DNA from: Centroberyx gerrardi
Lineage: Eukaryota > Chordata > Actinopteri > Beryciformes > Berycidae
Assembly (NCBI RefSeq): GCF_048128805.1
Contig: NC_136001.1
Location: 6,454,001-6,518,000, forward strand
DNA: 64,000 nt
Direction of reading: 5' to 3'
The translations under genes were made by a program, and so were the position numbers. Positions 13,630 to 43,890 of the stretch are shown here, piece after piece (the first letter of the stretch is position 1; every line of letters begins with the position of its first letter). A model generated the notes under the pieces. That model saw nothing but the letters and a program-made list of their open reading frames with translations. It ran no database searches and was not told the origin of the DNA.

Positions 13630-14985
13630 TTCTATATAAATACTGTCTAGGCTAGGGTAAGAGAAAAGACTGTGACGAGCCCAGGCCAGCAGTGCTAAGG
13701 TAGGTCGTATGATTGCGAGAAAAGATAGGTTTTGAGTCTAGATTTGAAGATTTCGACAGAATTAGCTTCCCTGACTGTAAGAGGTAGCTGGTTCCAGAGA
13801 TAGGGAGCTCGGTAGGAGAACGCTCTACTGCCTGCTGATTTTTTCTTGATTCTAGGGACAATAAGGTAGCCAGCGTCCTGCGATCGGAGGGCACGAGGTG
13901 GAATATAAGGGATGATGAGGTCGGATAGATATGATGGTGCAAGCCCATGTAACGATTTATAAGCTAACAGAAGCACCTTAAAGTCAGATCTGGCTTGAAT
14001 TGGGAGCCAGTGAAGGGAGGTTAGGATAGGAGTAATGTGGTCAAATTTTCTAGTTCTGGTTAGTATTCTGGCAGCAGCATTTTGCACAAGTTGTAGTTTT
14101 TTAATACTACAGTTAGGTAGGCCAGAGAGTAAGACATTACAATAATCGAGTCTTGATGAAACAAAAGCGTGTATTAAGGTTTCAGCATCCGCCGTATTTA
14201 GCAGGGAGCGAATTTTCGAGATATTACGAAGAAGGAAAAATGCTATCTTTGTGATTTCCTTAGAGTAAGGTCTGAAACAAGAGGTAGTTGGGTTTTTGGG
14301 CCAACAACTAGCACCTCAGTTTTGCTGGCATTTAGTCGCAAGAAGTTTTGTGACATCCAATTTGTGACAGCGATTAGGCATAATTCTAGGTTTGAAAGTT
14401 GTAAACGGTCGTCAGGTCTAATTGGTATGTAAATTTGAGTATCGTCCGCGTAACAGTGAAATTTAATACCATAACTGCGGAAAATTTCACCAAGAGGTAG
14501 CATGTAAATGGAGAAAAGCAAAGGTCCGAGCACGGAGCCCTGCGGTACGCCAAAGTTAACTTTAGAGTAATCAGATATAGTATTTTTATGTGAGACACAA
14601 TGCGTTCTATCAGATAGGTAGGAATTTAGCCAGGAAAGCGCAGAGTCGCGGATGCCAACGTAGCTCGCTAGGCGGTTTAAGAGAATATTATGATCGACTG
14701 TATCAAATGCCGCACTCAAATCAAGTAAGATAAGAACAGAAGAAGAATCGGAATCTGAGGCGAGGAGTAGGTCGTTTACCACTTTTGTGAGAGCAGTCTC
14801 AGTGCTATGTAGAGACCTAAAACCAGATTGAAAGGGTTCGAAGAGACTATTACACGAGAGGTAGTCGGTTAGTTGGGTAGAAACTATTCTTTCCAAGACT
14901 TTAGAGAGGAAGGGGAGATTGGAGATTGGTCTAAAGTTATTAAGATCATCAGGATCAAGGTTGGATCTCATTGGAGCTCAAGGAC
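13630..14985 (-). mobile_element. L2-like LINE, 5'-truncated and damaged
   Basis: Minus-strand reverse transcriptase. The first frame (14243-14971) has NNFRPISNLPFLSKVLERI, LLDLSAAFDTVDHNIL, GVPQGSVLGP and the catalytic YADD. After a frame change and probable internal deletion near 14250 the C-terminal domain continues (13695-14087: SLHWLPIQARSDFK, YLWNQLP). The whole N-terminal endonuclease half is missing. It sits in the same orientation as, and directly upstream of, the catsper1 pore exon. Confidence 0.88.
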
Positions 14986-15868
14986 CATCTCATTTCTGAT
15001 GGCCAATTATGGTTCAGAACAAATGAGGACTTCCTGCATAGTTGAGTTGTTGTATACCTCATTTTGATAATCCACATTTTCATGTATAATGTTACATTTG
15101 ACTCTAACGTTACAGTTCATTCAAAATTGCACAAAGCCAATGGCACCAATGTTTGAATTAACGTAACACTATGTCGATAATTAACGGTATATACCGTTAA
15201 TTAACATTAGCCGTAATTAACGTTAGTCAGTTACAATGTCAGTTACAACAGCTAGCTAGCTAAGCTATAACGGATATAAAGGAAGACGTTAAATTCAGTT
15301 TAAAGCTGATTATGTCAAACATGAACCAATGACAGCGCAGGACGGCGCTGTTGGAATTGTGGGAACAGCGGACGGTGACACGCGCCGTGAGCCGAGGCCG
15401 CACACTGCTTTAGTTTTGGAAATGAATGATCTCCATCGAGGGAGGAGCCAGATTTTGGAAATTGTGTATATTATTTTATTCTTAATCACATTCCGTTTCT
15501 TGCCACCCTGAATTCTTGTACATTTTTTAATAAGATAGTTTTTAGTTCGTTACATTTTCAGGCAAACGCTGCGCCCTACTATATCAAGTGAACCAATGGC
15601 AAACCAGTGAACTGCCAGATAACCAATCAAAGTTGGTTACACTGTGAACAGCTGTTTGGTCCATGACAGATTTTTTTTTTAATGAATCAGATAGACATGC
15701 AATGGAAATACACATAGACATACAATACAAATACACAATACAAAAACACAAGGAACAAGAGAATTCAATCTATCATCATTGACGTGTGGGAGTATTACAC
15801 AAAAGAAAGATCATGTTTGTTAAAGGTCCTTTTTGTTTTCTTCGCCTTATGGCTATTAATTTTTTCAA
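14986..15868. other. No gene recognised
   Basis: AT-rich DNA with TTAACG/CGTTAA motifs near 15170-15240. I looked for CatSper S1-S4 coding on the minus strand and saw none. Confidence 0.3.
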
Positions 15869-17030
15869 TTGTTTTAAAATATGCTTTCACTTCAGTTTTT
15901 TTTTTTGTTTGCTTGCTGACCATTTTGTTTTATGAATCAGGTATCTTCCCAATAAAATAAGGAGATTGATTATAAAGGAGATTTCATTGTCCATATTGTC
16001 CTTATGAAAATAAAAAAGGATGTCCTTTTTGGTGAGATTGACATTCAGAGTTGGTTTTGTCTATAAGAAGTCCTGAAGTCCACTCCAAAGTTCTCTAACA
16101 TAACAACATTTCCAAAATAAATGTTCAATTGTTTCAGGGCAAGAATTACAAAATACAAAGTTGTCATCAGAGGCAACTTTGAATCTTTTTACAATGTATG
16201 TTTTTACAGGATAAATTCTGTGAATAAGTTTATAAGACACTTCTTTCACTTTGTTTGGTATACAATATTTATTTGGTACAGTGAAGAGCTTATCCCAAAG
16301 AATCTGTCCCAAAGCCGCATTCCAGTATATTTTAGAAATAGGAACACATGTATCCAGAGTAAGTTTCCGGAAGTATTTGTTAGTGCATTTAGGGCTTAGA
16401 ATATCCATTCCCTCTAATTTAATTGTAGCAATAAAATCTAGTAGAGAAATCGAGGGGGAGTCTCCATAGAACCTAACAAGTTGGATCAAACCAAGAGGGA
16501 TGGTTGGTATTCAGCCAGTGTAATGCAGACATTGTATTTGGTTATAAAGTCTTCAAAGTTGTATACTTCACCCATACCATTAATGAATTGTTTAATAAAG
16601 ATACCATCATGACTAAATAGAGTTTGGGAGAAAATATAGATTTTCTCTTATGTATTATATTCTTATTGTTCCAGATTGTATACAGGTGTGGAGAGAAATT
16701 GTGTTTATGCAGTATATGAGATTCCAAATTTGAAGCATTTGTCTGTGAAAGAGTTTAACTGGGATTATTCCCACATCAAAAGGGCATTTCAACAGGAATT
16801 CTAAACCACCAACCTCTTGAAAAACTAAGTTTGGAATTATATTCCATATGTTAATTTTATTTTGGAGCTAATTTTTAATCCATTTAACTTTAAAGGTTTT
16901 ATTTGAAGAATTAAGATATATAGCATTCACACCTCCCTCTTTCTTTTCACGACATAGCATTTCTTTTCTTAGATAATGAGGTTTGTTCCTCTAGATAAAG
17001 TTGAATAAACAGATAGCCTTGTTTCGCTAA
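15869..17030 (-). mobile_element. L1/Tx1-like LINE remnant
   Basis: The minus strand encodes the C-terminal part of an L1/Tx1-type polyprotein. The longest open piece (16061-16489) has WNAALGQILWDKLF, NKVKEVSYKLIHRIYPVK and a cysteine-histidine finger (CNSCPETIEHLFWKC). Farther upstream, in other frames with stops, are REKKEGGVNAIYLNSS, then NIIPNLVFQEVGG. Several frame breaks show it is dead. Confidence 0.8.
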
Positions 17031-17248
17031 CGTTATTTTATGGTGGAAATCCATCCATGTGGAAATCACGGACACCGGGCAAACTTTGGAATAGTTGTGG
17101 CAGCACTCGTCGTTTCAAGGTAAGTCTTATTAACGCTACAGGGTGACGTGACGGTACTGAAAAAACTGCAAAGTCGGTGCTAGTTCACAGAAGAACGTCT
17201 GGACTGAGGTGCACATTGAAGCACAGGGATCATGGAGCCATTCAACAG

Positions 17249-17609
17249 TTTATTGAAGATCATGGTGTACACATTTGATGGATGATTTTGTCTGTATGAA
17301 AATAAAGTCAATCAGAAAAATGTAACAGTAAGAGTATTTTAACAAAGGTTCAACAAAGGTTATCATTATCTTTACAACTTACATCATTTAATGCATCCGT
17401 CAACTTGGTAGTCACTTCAATTCTGACTATTCATGAGGATCTAAACACAATGACAATGAATTAAACATTCAACCAAATAATGCATCTTAACTGAATATCA
17501 CATGGTGGAATGAAAAGATCAAGTCGATCCTCCACTTACATTTGGGAAACACACACAGTTTGGAGTGAGGCCTGGAGGGAAAGGGATCTATCAGGTGAGG
17601 CTTATATAA
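17249..17609 (-). other. Candidate small minus-strand transcription unit
   Basis: On the minus strand a TATATAA box (17602-17609) is followed by a consensus donor (CCCAAAT|GTAAGT at 17540/17539), an exon-like block ending GAT|GTAAGT near 17390, an acceptor (TTCATACAG) and AATAAA at 17249-17254. No recognisable protein results. It could be a noncoding RNA, a lost 5' exon of catsper1, or chance. Confidence 0.2.
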
Positions 17610-17679
17610 CTTCCTGGGAGTGGTGATTGGGGATAATAAGGAGGGTGGTGACTTCCTGTTGACCGACACGTTGCCCTGT

Positions 17680-18872
17680 CATCTTCTCCAAAATGTTGCT
17701 TTTTGTATCACAACCTTTAGGTCCAAGATACACAAGCAACATTTTGAAGCTGTGTAGAAGGGAACAGGGATGGGACTGGGCAAGCGGGACAAAATCAATG
17801 TAGAAACCACACTGGCTATAAGGAACAGGAGAATAATGAAAAAATACTTACATGATTTACATCGCTTCACAACACGCTTGCCATGTATCATGGCCCTTAT
17901 TCCCCCCTCTAACACATTACACTGATGTTCTCTTTTATTAAAATGTAACTTTTACTTTTAGTATATTTCAAATGAGCTACTTTTCATTTTAATTGAGTAG
18001 GTGTTTCCACCAGTGATTTCCTTCTGCATAAGTCAAATCTCAGCAGTGTAACAGAACATCTTGAGTAGGATATTTTGGTACTCTGTCCAGTCTGCACTCT
18101 TGAAGCTGCAGTCAAATGAAGTATTCTTCTTCAAGAGCCGTTTATTGTAAAAAAATAAAAATAAAATGTGTACTACTCATTACTAGCTGAGCAAGGCTTC
18201 ACAGTCCAGCCAATGTAATCCACTTGCACTATAGTCAAACTATGAATCAGCAATTAATGTACCAAGTTGTGAAATCAGCTATATCTCACTGATGGTGGAG
18301 AAATCAGGCTGCATTCTGAAGATAATGTTTGCCTTTGATGTATTGAGTTCATCTGATCTGATTTTTTTCTGGTTTAGTTTCTTCTGCATGTATTTATGCA
18401 AAATGTTGCTGTCACCTTCTCACCATACATATCTACATCAGTGCATGTTTGTATTCACACACTTAGTTTAATACATCCATGGGCTTGATAGATATAGATA
18501 CGTTTCCTGTTTACACACAGTGGAGGATGCGCGCGCAGCTCTGCGATCTCTTCGCAAGGAGGTTCTATTAGTTGTCTCTACGTAACGCCTGTAGGTCCCC
18601 TACGACTACAGTCGTCGCCCCCATATTGAGGTTCTTTCTCTTTTTATGATGGTATATAGATTAATATAAAGATACATTTTTATTATCAAGTATTTTGATT
18701 GCAATGCGAACATTTCGGAGGGATAATAATTCCTATATTGTCATGGCATAAAAATAGGCGACCCTGTGAGTTTTTTTTTGTAGGCATGCACGTTTTTTAG
18801 CACGGGATTGACAGAGTGGGCGGTGTTTTTATTGTAGACGAAGATGGAAAACTGGAAATCCGGCTAACAAGG
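17680..18872. other. Upstream flank of txnrd3, little recognised
   Basis: No supported gene. A minus-strand frame near 17760-17915 contains a hydrophobic run, but a consensus donor (CAT|GTAAGT) cuts it and I cannot assign it. The 17-bp core of the inverted repeat lies near 18469. GC content and CpG rise after about 18520, as expected near a promoter. Confidence 0.3.
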
Positions 18873-18879
18873 TGACTCA
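18873..18879 (+). promoter_or_regulatory. txnrd3: AP-1/TRE-type site upstream of txnrd3
   Basis: TGACTCA lies 280 bases before the txnrd3 start codon. It is a core AP-1 site and half of an antioxidant-response-type element, but the GC that completes an ARE is absent (TGACTCAAA). No TATA box is evident nearby. Confidence 0.3.
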
Positions 18880-19152
18880 AATCGAGCACGTCCAAACTAA
18901 CAAGCCAAGACTTATGGTAATAAGACGTTTGGCGCGGGTGGTAGACTAGCCGCTGACAGCAGTGAGGAGGGAGCCAGCAGTCAAGTCAGCACCGAACTTT
19001 ACTTTCTATTCTGTAAAAGGACCAAGAGACTAAAAGGCATTTGCACATTTACTTCGATTAAGTGGGTGTGATTTAATTCGGGGAGTTTCTCCACATTCAC
19101 TCGCTAGCCGTCTACTGAAGCTTGCCGGGCGGCAGGCTCAGACACTTGGAAA

Positions 19153-38053
<18,901 letters not shown>

Positions 38054-38540
38054 ACCCTGCTTGTTTAGCGGGCCGCTCTCACATTAGACTCCCCGACCAA
38101 TCTCTCCAATGCTAGTTCCCAGTCAGCCTCAACCCCAGCTGCCCCCCCTCCGCCCCCTCGCTCAATATCCAGGCCAGTTGTTTCTCAGGACAAACCTAAC
38201 ACCGTGGCCAGAGTCTGAATCGGTGAAACCACTCATTTGGGGAAGAAGCTGGGCGGGGGTACCGTAAGCGTGGGTGGGGTTTAGATGGAGAATGAAGCAA
38301 AATGCACTGAGGGGACGGGGGGGGGGGGGGGGGTGTTGCTGTGTGGTTCAGATCTAGGAGGTGACTGGAGGCCAGAGTCATGGATGTCTGAGTCGTTGGC
38401 TCTGGCTGAGGTTGGTTTTCTATGTGAGAGCAGCCTGCTGAACAGCGGGGTTACTCTGCTTGTATTTCTACTGGGCGCCAGCAGCGTGCCCTTTTCAGAG
38501 GAGCGCCAACACACACTACACCGCTGTGTACTTGTGTGTT

Positions 38541-38605
38541 GGGGCTGTTTGTGACGTCCTGGCCCGTAACCCAAAATACTGAGGTGGGCGAGGATCGATG
38601 TCCCT
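38541..38605 (+). promoter_or_regulatory. txnrd3: Candidate SECIS element in txnrd3 3' UTR
   Basis: About 500 bases after the Sec codon. The core is 5' GTGA (38551-38554) facing GAT (38597-38599), giving U-U, G-A and A-G non-Watson-Crick pairs. Helix II pairs 38556-38567 with 38584-38595: 12 positions, one mismatch (561/590) and three G-U pairs. Directly after the helix comes the unpaired AA (38568-38569) expected in the apical loop. Helix I can form from GGGG (541-544) with TCCC (601-604), counted from 38000. The base before TGA is G where A is usual. Found by hand folding. Confidence 0.72.
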
Positions 38606-39372
38606 CTGCAGAGGCACCCGGCGGCGGCCCTAACCCTTCGTCCAACTCCCCAACTTAACACACTTCTCATTCACACCCGGTATACACGCTCTGACGTCTC
38701 CTTTAGCGAGGCAAATTGAAATTGGCACACAACCAGGGTTTGAATGGACGCGCGGCTCTGACCTCTGCTCCAGCTCGTGGTGTAAACACTAGGTTATTTA
38801 ATTTGGTATGTGTGTGTGTATATATAGATCAAATGTGTCATCGCGTCGAGCCCTCAACATTCCGCACATTATTCCTCTCAATAAATCCGTGAGACGGAAA
38901 TCGAGGCACGGACGGGGCAATGTTGTGTTGCTGTCAGCATTTTGTCATCGCTGTGTGGCGACACCGCCTTAAAGAAAACTCAGTTTATACTTCTACCAAA
39001 GTGTTAACCAAAAACAGTCCACGTCGCAGAGACGTCGAGAGCGGGCCGACCTACACTTCGCCACGCGCATCCAAACCTTTCAACCCGTCGGTGTGCTGCA
39101 TCAAAACACTTTAAACGAGAACTGAATGGAAAAATACAACCTGAATTGTGCTGAATGTTCCTTGTCTTAAAAAAAAAAAACATTTTCAGAAGTTTTCAGT
39201 TAAGTTAATGCTTGTTTGTTTGATCTGCTGTCTGCCTCTACATTATGTGTATGTAAAAGATGTATCCAATCTTCTAGAGGACAGTATTCTGCTGACTGTC
39301 AGTGAGTGACATTGGTCATATGTATAAACGACTGCTTCACTGGTATCATACCACTGTAGATGAATTCTCTTT

Positions 39373-39378
39373 AATAAA
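39373..39378 (+). promoter_or_regulatory. txnrd3: Poly(A) signal of txnrd3
   Basis: AATAAA 1.3 kb after the stop codon, downstream of the SECIS. An earlier AATAAA at 38880-38885 and a later one at 39559-39564 (followed by a GT-rich stretch) are alternatives. Confidence 0.5.
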
Positions 39379-42300
39379 GATGTGTACACCTGGAGGATTT
39401 TGTTTTGTCAGACGTTTGCACTTTTTTTTTTTTTTTTTAAAGAAGCACTTGACCTCAAGCAGTAAACTGGACGGACTTGCCTTTCCAGAAAAACCAAACC
39501 TGATGACGTCATACATGATGTTGTCAGGGGTTGTAAGGCAGAACAATTGAAAGAGGGAAATAAACGTGTTGCCTTACTTCAGGCTTTGTGGTTTTTGATG
39601 TAATGTTGTACTGAGCAAAGTACACGGATCCAACAGTCCTGCCAGGGGGGGGAAGTAGCGGAGCGTTTCATGTTCCCAAGCAACCTGCCTCTCAATTTCC
39701 TGAACACAGATAAGGGACTGGTTTCAAACTAGAGAGATCAGGTAGTTATTTTCTTACTGGAAAGGGCCTGTGCTTATCAGACAAATATGCAACTCTCCAG
39801 CCTGCCTTACTATGTTACAGAACATTTGTACACAGATGAGAAACTGTTAACTTCCCATGAACCTAACAAACCTATGTCCCATTGAACTAAATAAAGGTTA
39901 CCTACCATTAATGTAATCACTTGGTTTCCATACGCAGGCCTATTCAACCCTTTTTTTGATGCAGCACCATAGTTGATAACCAAATTTGTGATTATTACAG
40001 TTCAGTTATTACATTTGTGAAAACTGCCAATTTCAGCCTTCTTAGAAATACAACAAAACCCAATAATGTAATGATTCCAATAGGAAAAAGTTATTACATT
40101 AATAGTTTAGTGCGCTACTGGGAAGTTATTACATGGACAGTTGTAATAAGCATGTTGACATTGTTGGGCTTGCCACATGTGATGTTGCAGTCTTAAAAGC
40201 AGTAACCATGGGGTGAAACGTTAGGAAGGTACCAAGTTCCCCAGGGCCGGCAGGGGCCCTGGAAGATAACATGGGTTGCAGAATTCATTGTGAGATAAAT
40301 ATTTGCTACAATAATGTAACTGGTGTTTTAATAGAAACAACTATTGTTAATATAAATAGGCTTGTATGCCTTGTGCAGTGAAATGTATCATATATCACCA
40401 TGCCCAAAATATCCATCACCTGCAAGTTAACACCCCCCGAGTTTTGTAGAAAGTGGTTTAGCCCAGCGGCCCACCGGCGTCTGTTGGCGTTTAAAAGGCT
40501 TTTCCGCGGGAGTTTCTATTCCTGGCGTTTTCTAATTAGAATATCACAGAGCCGCAAGAGAAGGTCAAAAAGAAACGATGCTGACAGCAGTGCTGGCATC
40601 GCCTCTGCTCCAACAGCTCAGTCTGGTTTTCAGAGGAGAAAGGAAAGAAGGAAAAGAGGAGACAGTTTTTCGCAGGGCCCAGAATTCCTAGCGGCTCCCC
40701 TGCCAGCAGCCCTCAGTCAGTCTGATGAACCTAAATTGGATTAGAAGCAATAATCTGATAATACCCACTGTAAACTATCACACCATCATATCAGGTTTCA
40801 TGTTGGAGGACAAAAAAAGATGAATTTCTGTTTAATAATTTGATCATTTTGGCAAAGCACTTTATACATAAATGTTGCTTTTTCAAAACATCTATAGCCT
40901 ATTTGCTGTGTACATGAAGGAAATTGATCAGTTAGAAACAGTTAGAAATGAGTGAGATCTAAACAAGCCCTGACTCTCTATGATAGTTTGCAAATGAATA
41001 TAAAAGACCTATCGTCATTGTTTTTTTGTTTTTTGTATTTACTTATTTTCCCATTTTATTTTGTTGGTATTTTGGCTTTATAGTTCATTTCTACACTATT
41101 GCTGCCGAAGTCCGCAACAGCTGAGTTTCTTTCTCTACTGCCTGATGCCTGTTTTGATTTTGAAAATGCTTGATAAACAACACAGCAGCCTGTTCAATAA
41201 ATAGGCCTAATGAAGAGCCGGGGAGGGGGTTATTTTGAGTGCTGCCCACGCGGCCTGTTGAAGCGGGCGGCCTTTTCACATCAGAGAGCTGTGTAAAAGA
41301 ACCGCATCATTTCCTCTGGGCGTCTGTCTCTGTGTCCGCCGGGCCTTTCAGACCGGACAAGTGGCGGTCATGATCAATAGCGTGCGGGCTGGTGTGAAGC
41401 CTTTGTTGGCTTTAATGGCTTGCGCTCGGTTCATCGGCCCACATCTGAAATGGCTGTCACCTGGGCTGCCATGGCAACTCGGGCTTTGATGAATTTTCAT
41501 TTTTATTTGCTTGATGACCGTTTTATTGAGGACAATCTGCCGCAGATAGGAGCGAATTGATTCACTGGTGTTTGTTATTCCAAAAACAGAGGCGCGTTCA
41601 TGTGTGCGAACGTTCCTGTTACCTGGGTGATAATTGGCAAACTCACTGTATGTACAGTATGCATACACATAATACAAATTACGAATGTATTTACAGGCTC
41701 AGTCATCCAGTGGAGCGTGTGAGGAGAGGGGGGTTAGACTGATGCAGTGATTTGCCAATATATTGGCCAGATACTGAAGTAAAACTCATATCCATGCAGG
41801 ATGTCAGGTTACCACAACTCTGTCCAATAAAGGAGCTACTTGTGTGTCCATGTGACTTCTGTTTACAAGCCCTGGTTTGCTTGTAATTGGGCAGAGTGAA
41901 ACTAAGTGAACCAAATACAAAAAATGTCAACTTTTCCACAAAGAAAACAATCACACCCTTAGTGTCCCATGCTGTTTCAGAGGCTTCTCCACTCTGCCAA
42001 GAATAAAACTCTGGGGGAAAAACTGGTCATCCATGTCATTTCTTGCAATTGTTGGCATGAAAATCGGCTTATTTAAAGATTTTGGATATCAGCACAAAAT
42101 ACCTCAATACCTCAACCCACAACTGTACTTTCTTTTTTTACCTTGGAGAATATTTTGCAACAGCGAACATAACACTGTTGCAAGAACAAAGTATTTTCAT
42201 TCAACCACCGAGCAATAAGGAAGTGACATTTGAGACGACTCATGCTGGTACTAGACTAGGACGTCACTTTAACCTCTTCCTTAAACCTCTGTCGTGTCTG

Positions 42301-43479
42301 CTTTTTTTTTTTTTTTTTTTGCATTACAGCGACTGTGAATCAAATCTCTCTGACATTAGAAAATGATCTTATAGGACCAAGTTGAACCTTTGAAAATATG
42401 TTGTAAAATGCCACATAAACCCTTATAAACTGATCCGTTTTTCTTTGATTCCTTTTTGGAGATAGCAGGGGGGGGGGGGGTGGATATGGTTGTTATATGG
42501 TAGAGTGTTCTGGGAAAGCATGGAAGTTTCCAGAAAGAAACTCAATCCTTATCACAGAGAAGTCAAAAGTCATCCCTGTCTCACAGTGACTTGCTTATTT
42601 TCGTTATCAACTCCGCCCACAACACAGACTAATGGTGAAACCCAGGATGATTGGATCTTAAATGAGAGACTTCCTTTACCAGAAAGTGAGTCATGCAATC
42701 TCCAGTGTGTTTACCTGGATACATGGATCATAACACGGTGCGAGTGAGCGTTCCCAAAGCACCCAAGCTTCATTTTCCTTGTCTCGTTTCAGAGAGGTGT
42801 GGCACTCTCTGCTGTTTAGTGGAGCAGTGTGGTCGCGGCGTCATTTGGGGTTTTGTTTTCCACTAGGGTTCGACCGATATTGACAGTATTGATACTGATA
42901 TTTTTGCATTGAAGCTGCCCATAACGGGCATTTCGTACTGATATTCAGTATCTTTAAATTCAACCATTTTCATGCTCCAAAATGCCATGTATTCAGTGTT
43001 TTCCCCCAGAATTGTATTCCTGTGAGGGTGGAAAAGCCTCTGAAACTGCATTTAGACCGTCATGGGACACTACATTTTAGGATTAATTCAATTCAATGGT
43101 AGGGAAACTCCGGGATGCTTTAAATGAAGGATTAACTTAGACAAAACATCACTGAACAATGAAATGAAATAAATAAAATGTGCAAAGAAAATTCATTTTC
43201 ATTGCAGGTTTTACAGACTGTTTTCATGTATTATTATTGTAATAAATCAATAATAAATGCATAACAAATGATAATGAAGTGTGTTTGTCAGTTTAGGGGA
43301 GTAATATAGGATAGGAGGAGTCCTTATGATAAAGTAGATTTTCATTATGTGAATGTACTTTCCACTGCTAGACTGGATCTTTTTTTCTATTTCAGTCTAA
43401 TAAGTTCAGCTGCTCTTGAAGGCTGATGGATTTTGTTTGTATCTTTGTCATGTAACCCTGATAAATATGGAGTGAAATA

Positions 43480-43890
43480 TGAATCAATAAATGAATCAAT
43501 AAATAAATAAATGCAGTAACAAATAAAGCAGTAAATAAATCAATGATGAATGAATGAATGAATAAATGAATTAATAAATGGTCAAATAAATGTGAGAATA
43601 TTTGTGGAAATGCGTAAATTAATACAGAATTTCAAAAATAAATCAATACATGAATAAATACCTAACATTGTTTCATTTATTGATTGATTGATTGATTCAT
43701 TCATTCATTCATTCATTCATTCATTCGTTCATTCATTCATTCATTTATTGCTTTATTTGTTATTGCATTTATTTATTTATTGATTCATTCATTGATTCCT
43801 TAATATGATAGGCCTGGCCCTCCATAGGCTTTCTGCCCAAACCTTCCTTTCCTTTCCTTTCCTTTCCTTTCCTTTCCTTTCCTTTCCTTT
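43480..43890. repeat. (TGAA/TTCA)-type and (CCTTT)n simple repeats
   Basis: AAATAAATGAATGAATG-type repeats on the + strand (about 43485-43660) are followed by their complement ATTCATTCATTC (about 43680-43800), so the two halves can pair. A pure CCTTT run follows at about 43845-43890. Confidence 0.85.

Noticed and set aside
17679-17915. Hydrophobic frame as CatSper1 S1
   Set aside because: A consensus donor splits the hydrophobic run and no adjoining voltage-sensor motif was found.
38362-38412. Another hairpin (GCCAGAG / CTCTGGC) as the SECIS
   Set aside because: The stem is perfect but there is no AA in its loop and no proper TGA/GA core; 38541-38605 fits much better.
38424-38465. GTGAG...AA...CTGCT as the SECIS
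   Set aside because: The helix pairs, but the 3' side lacks the required GA.
40400-40744. 114-codon basic protein frame
   Set aside because: No recognised domain, no splice or promoter context that I can support; treated as chance.
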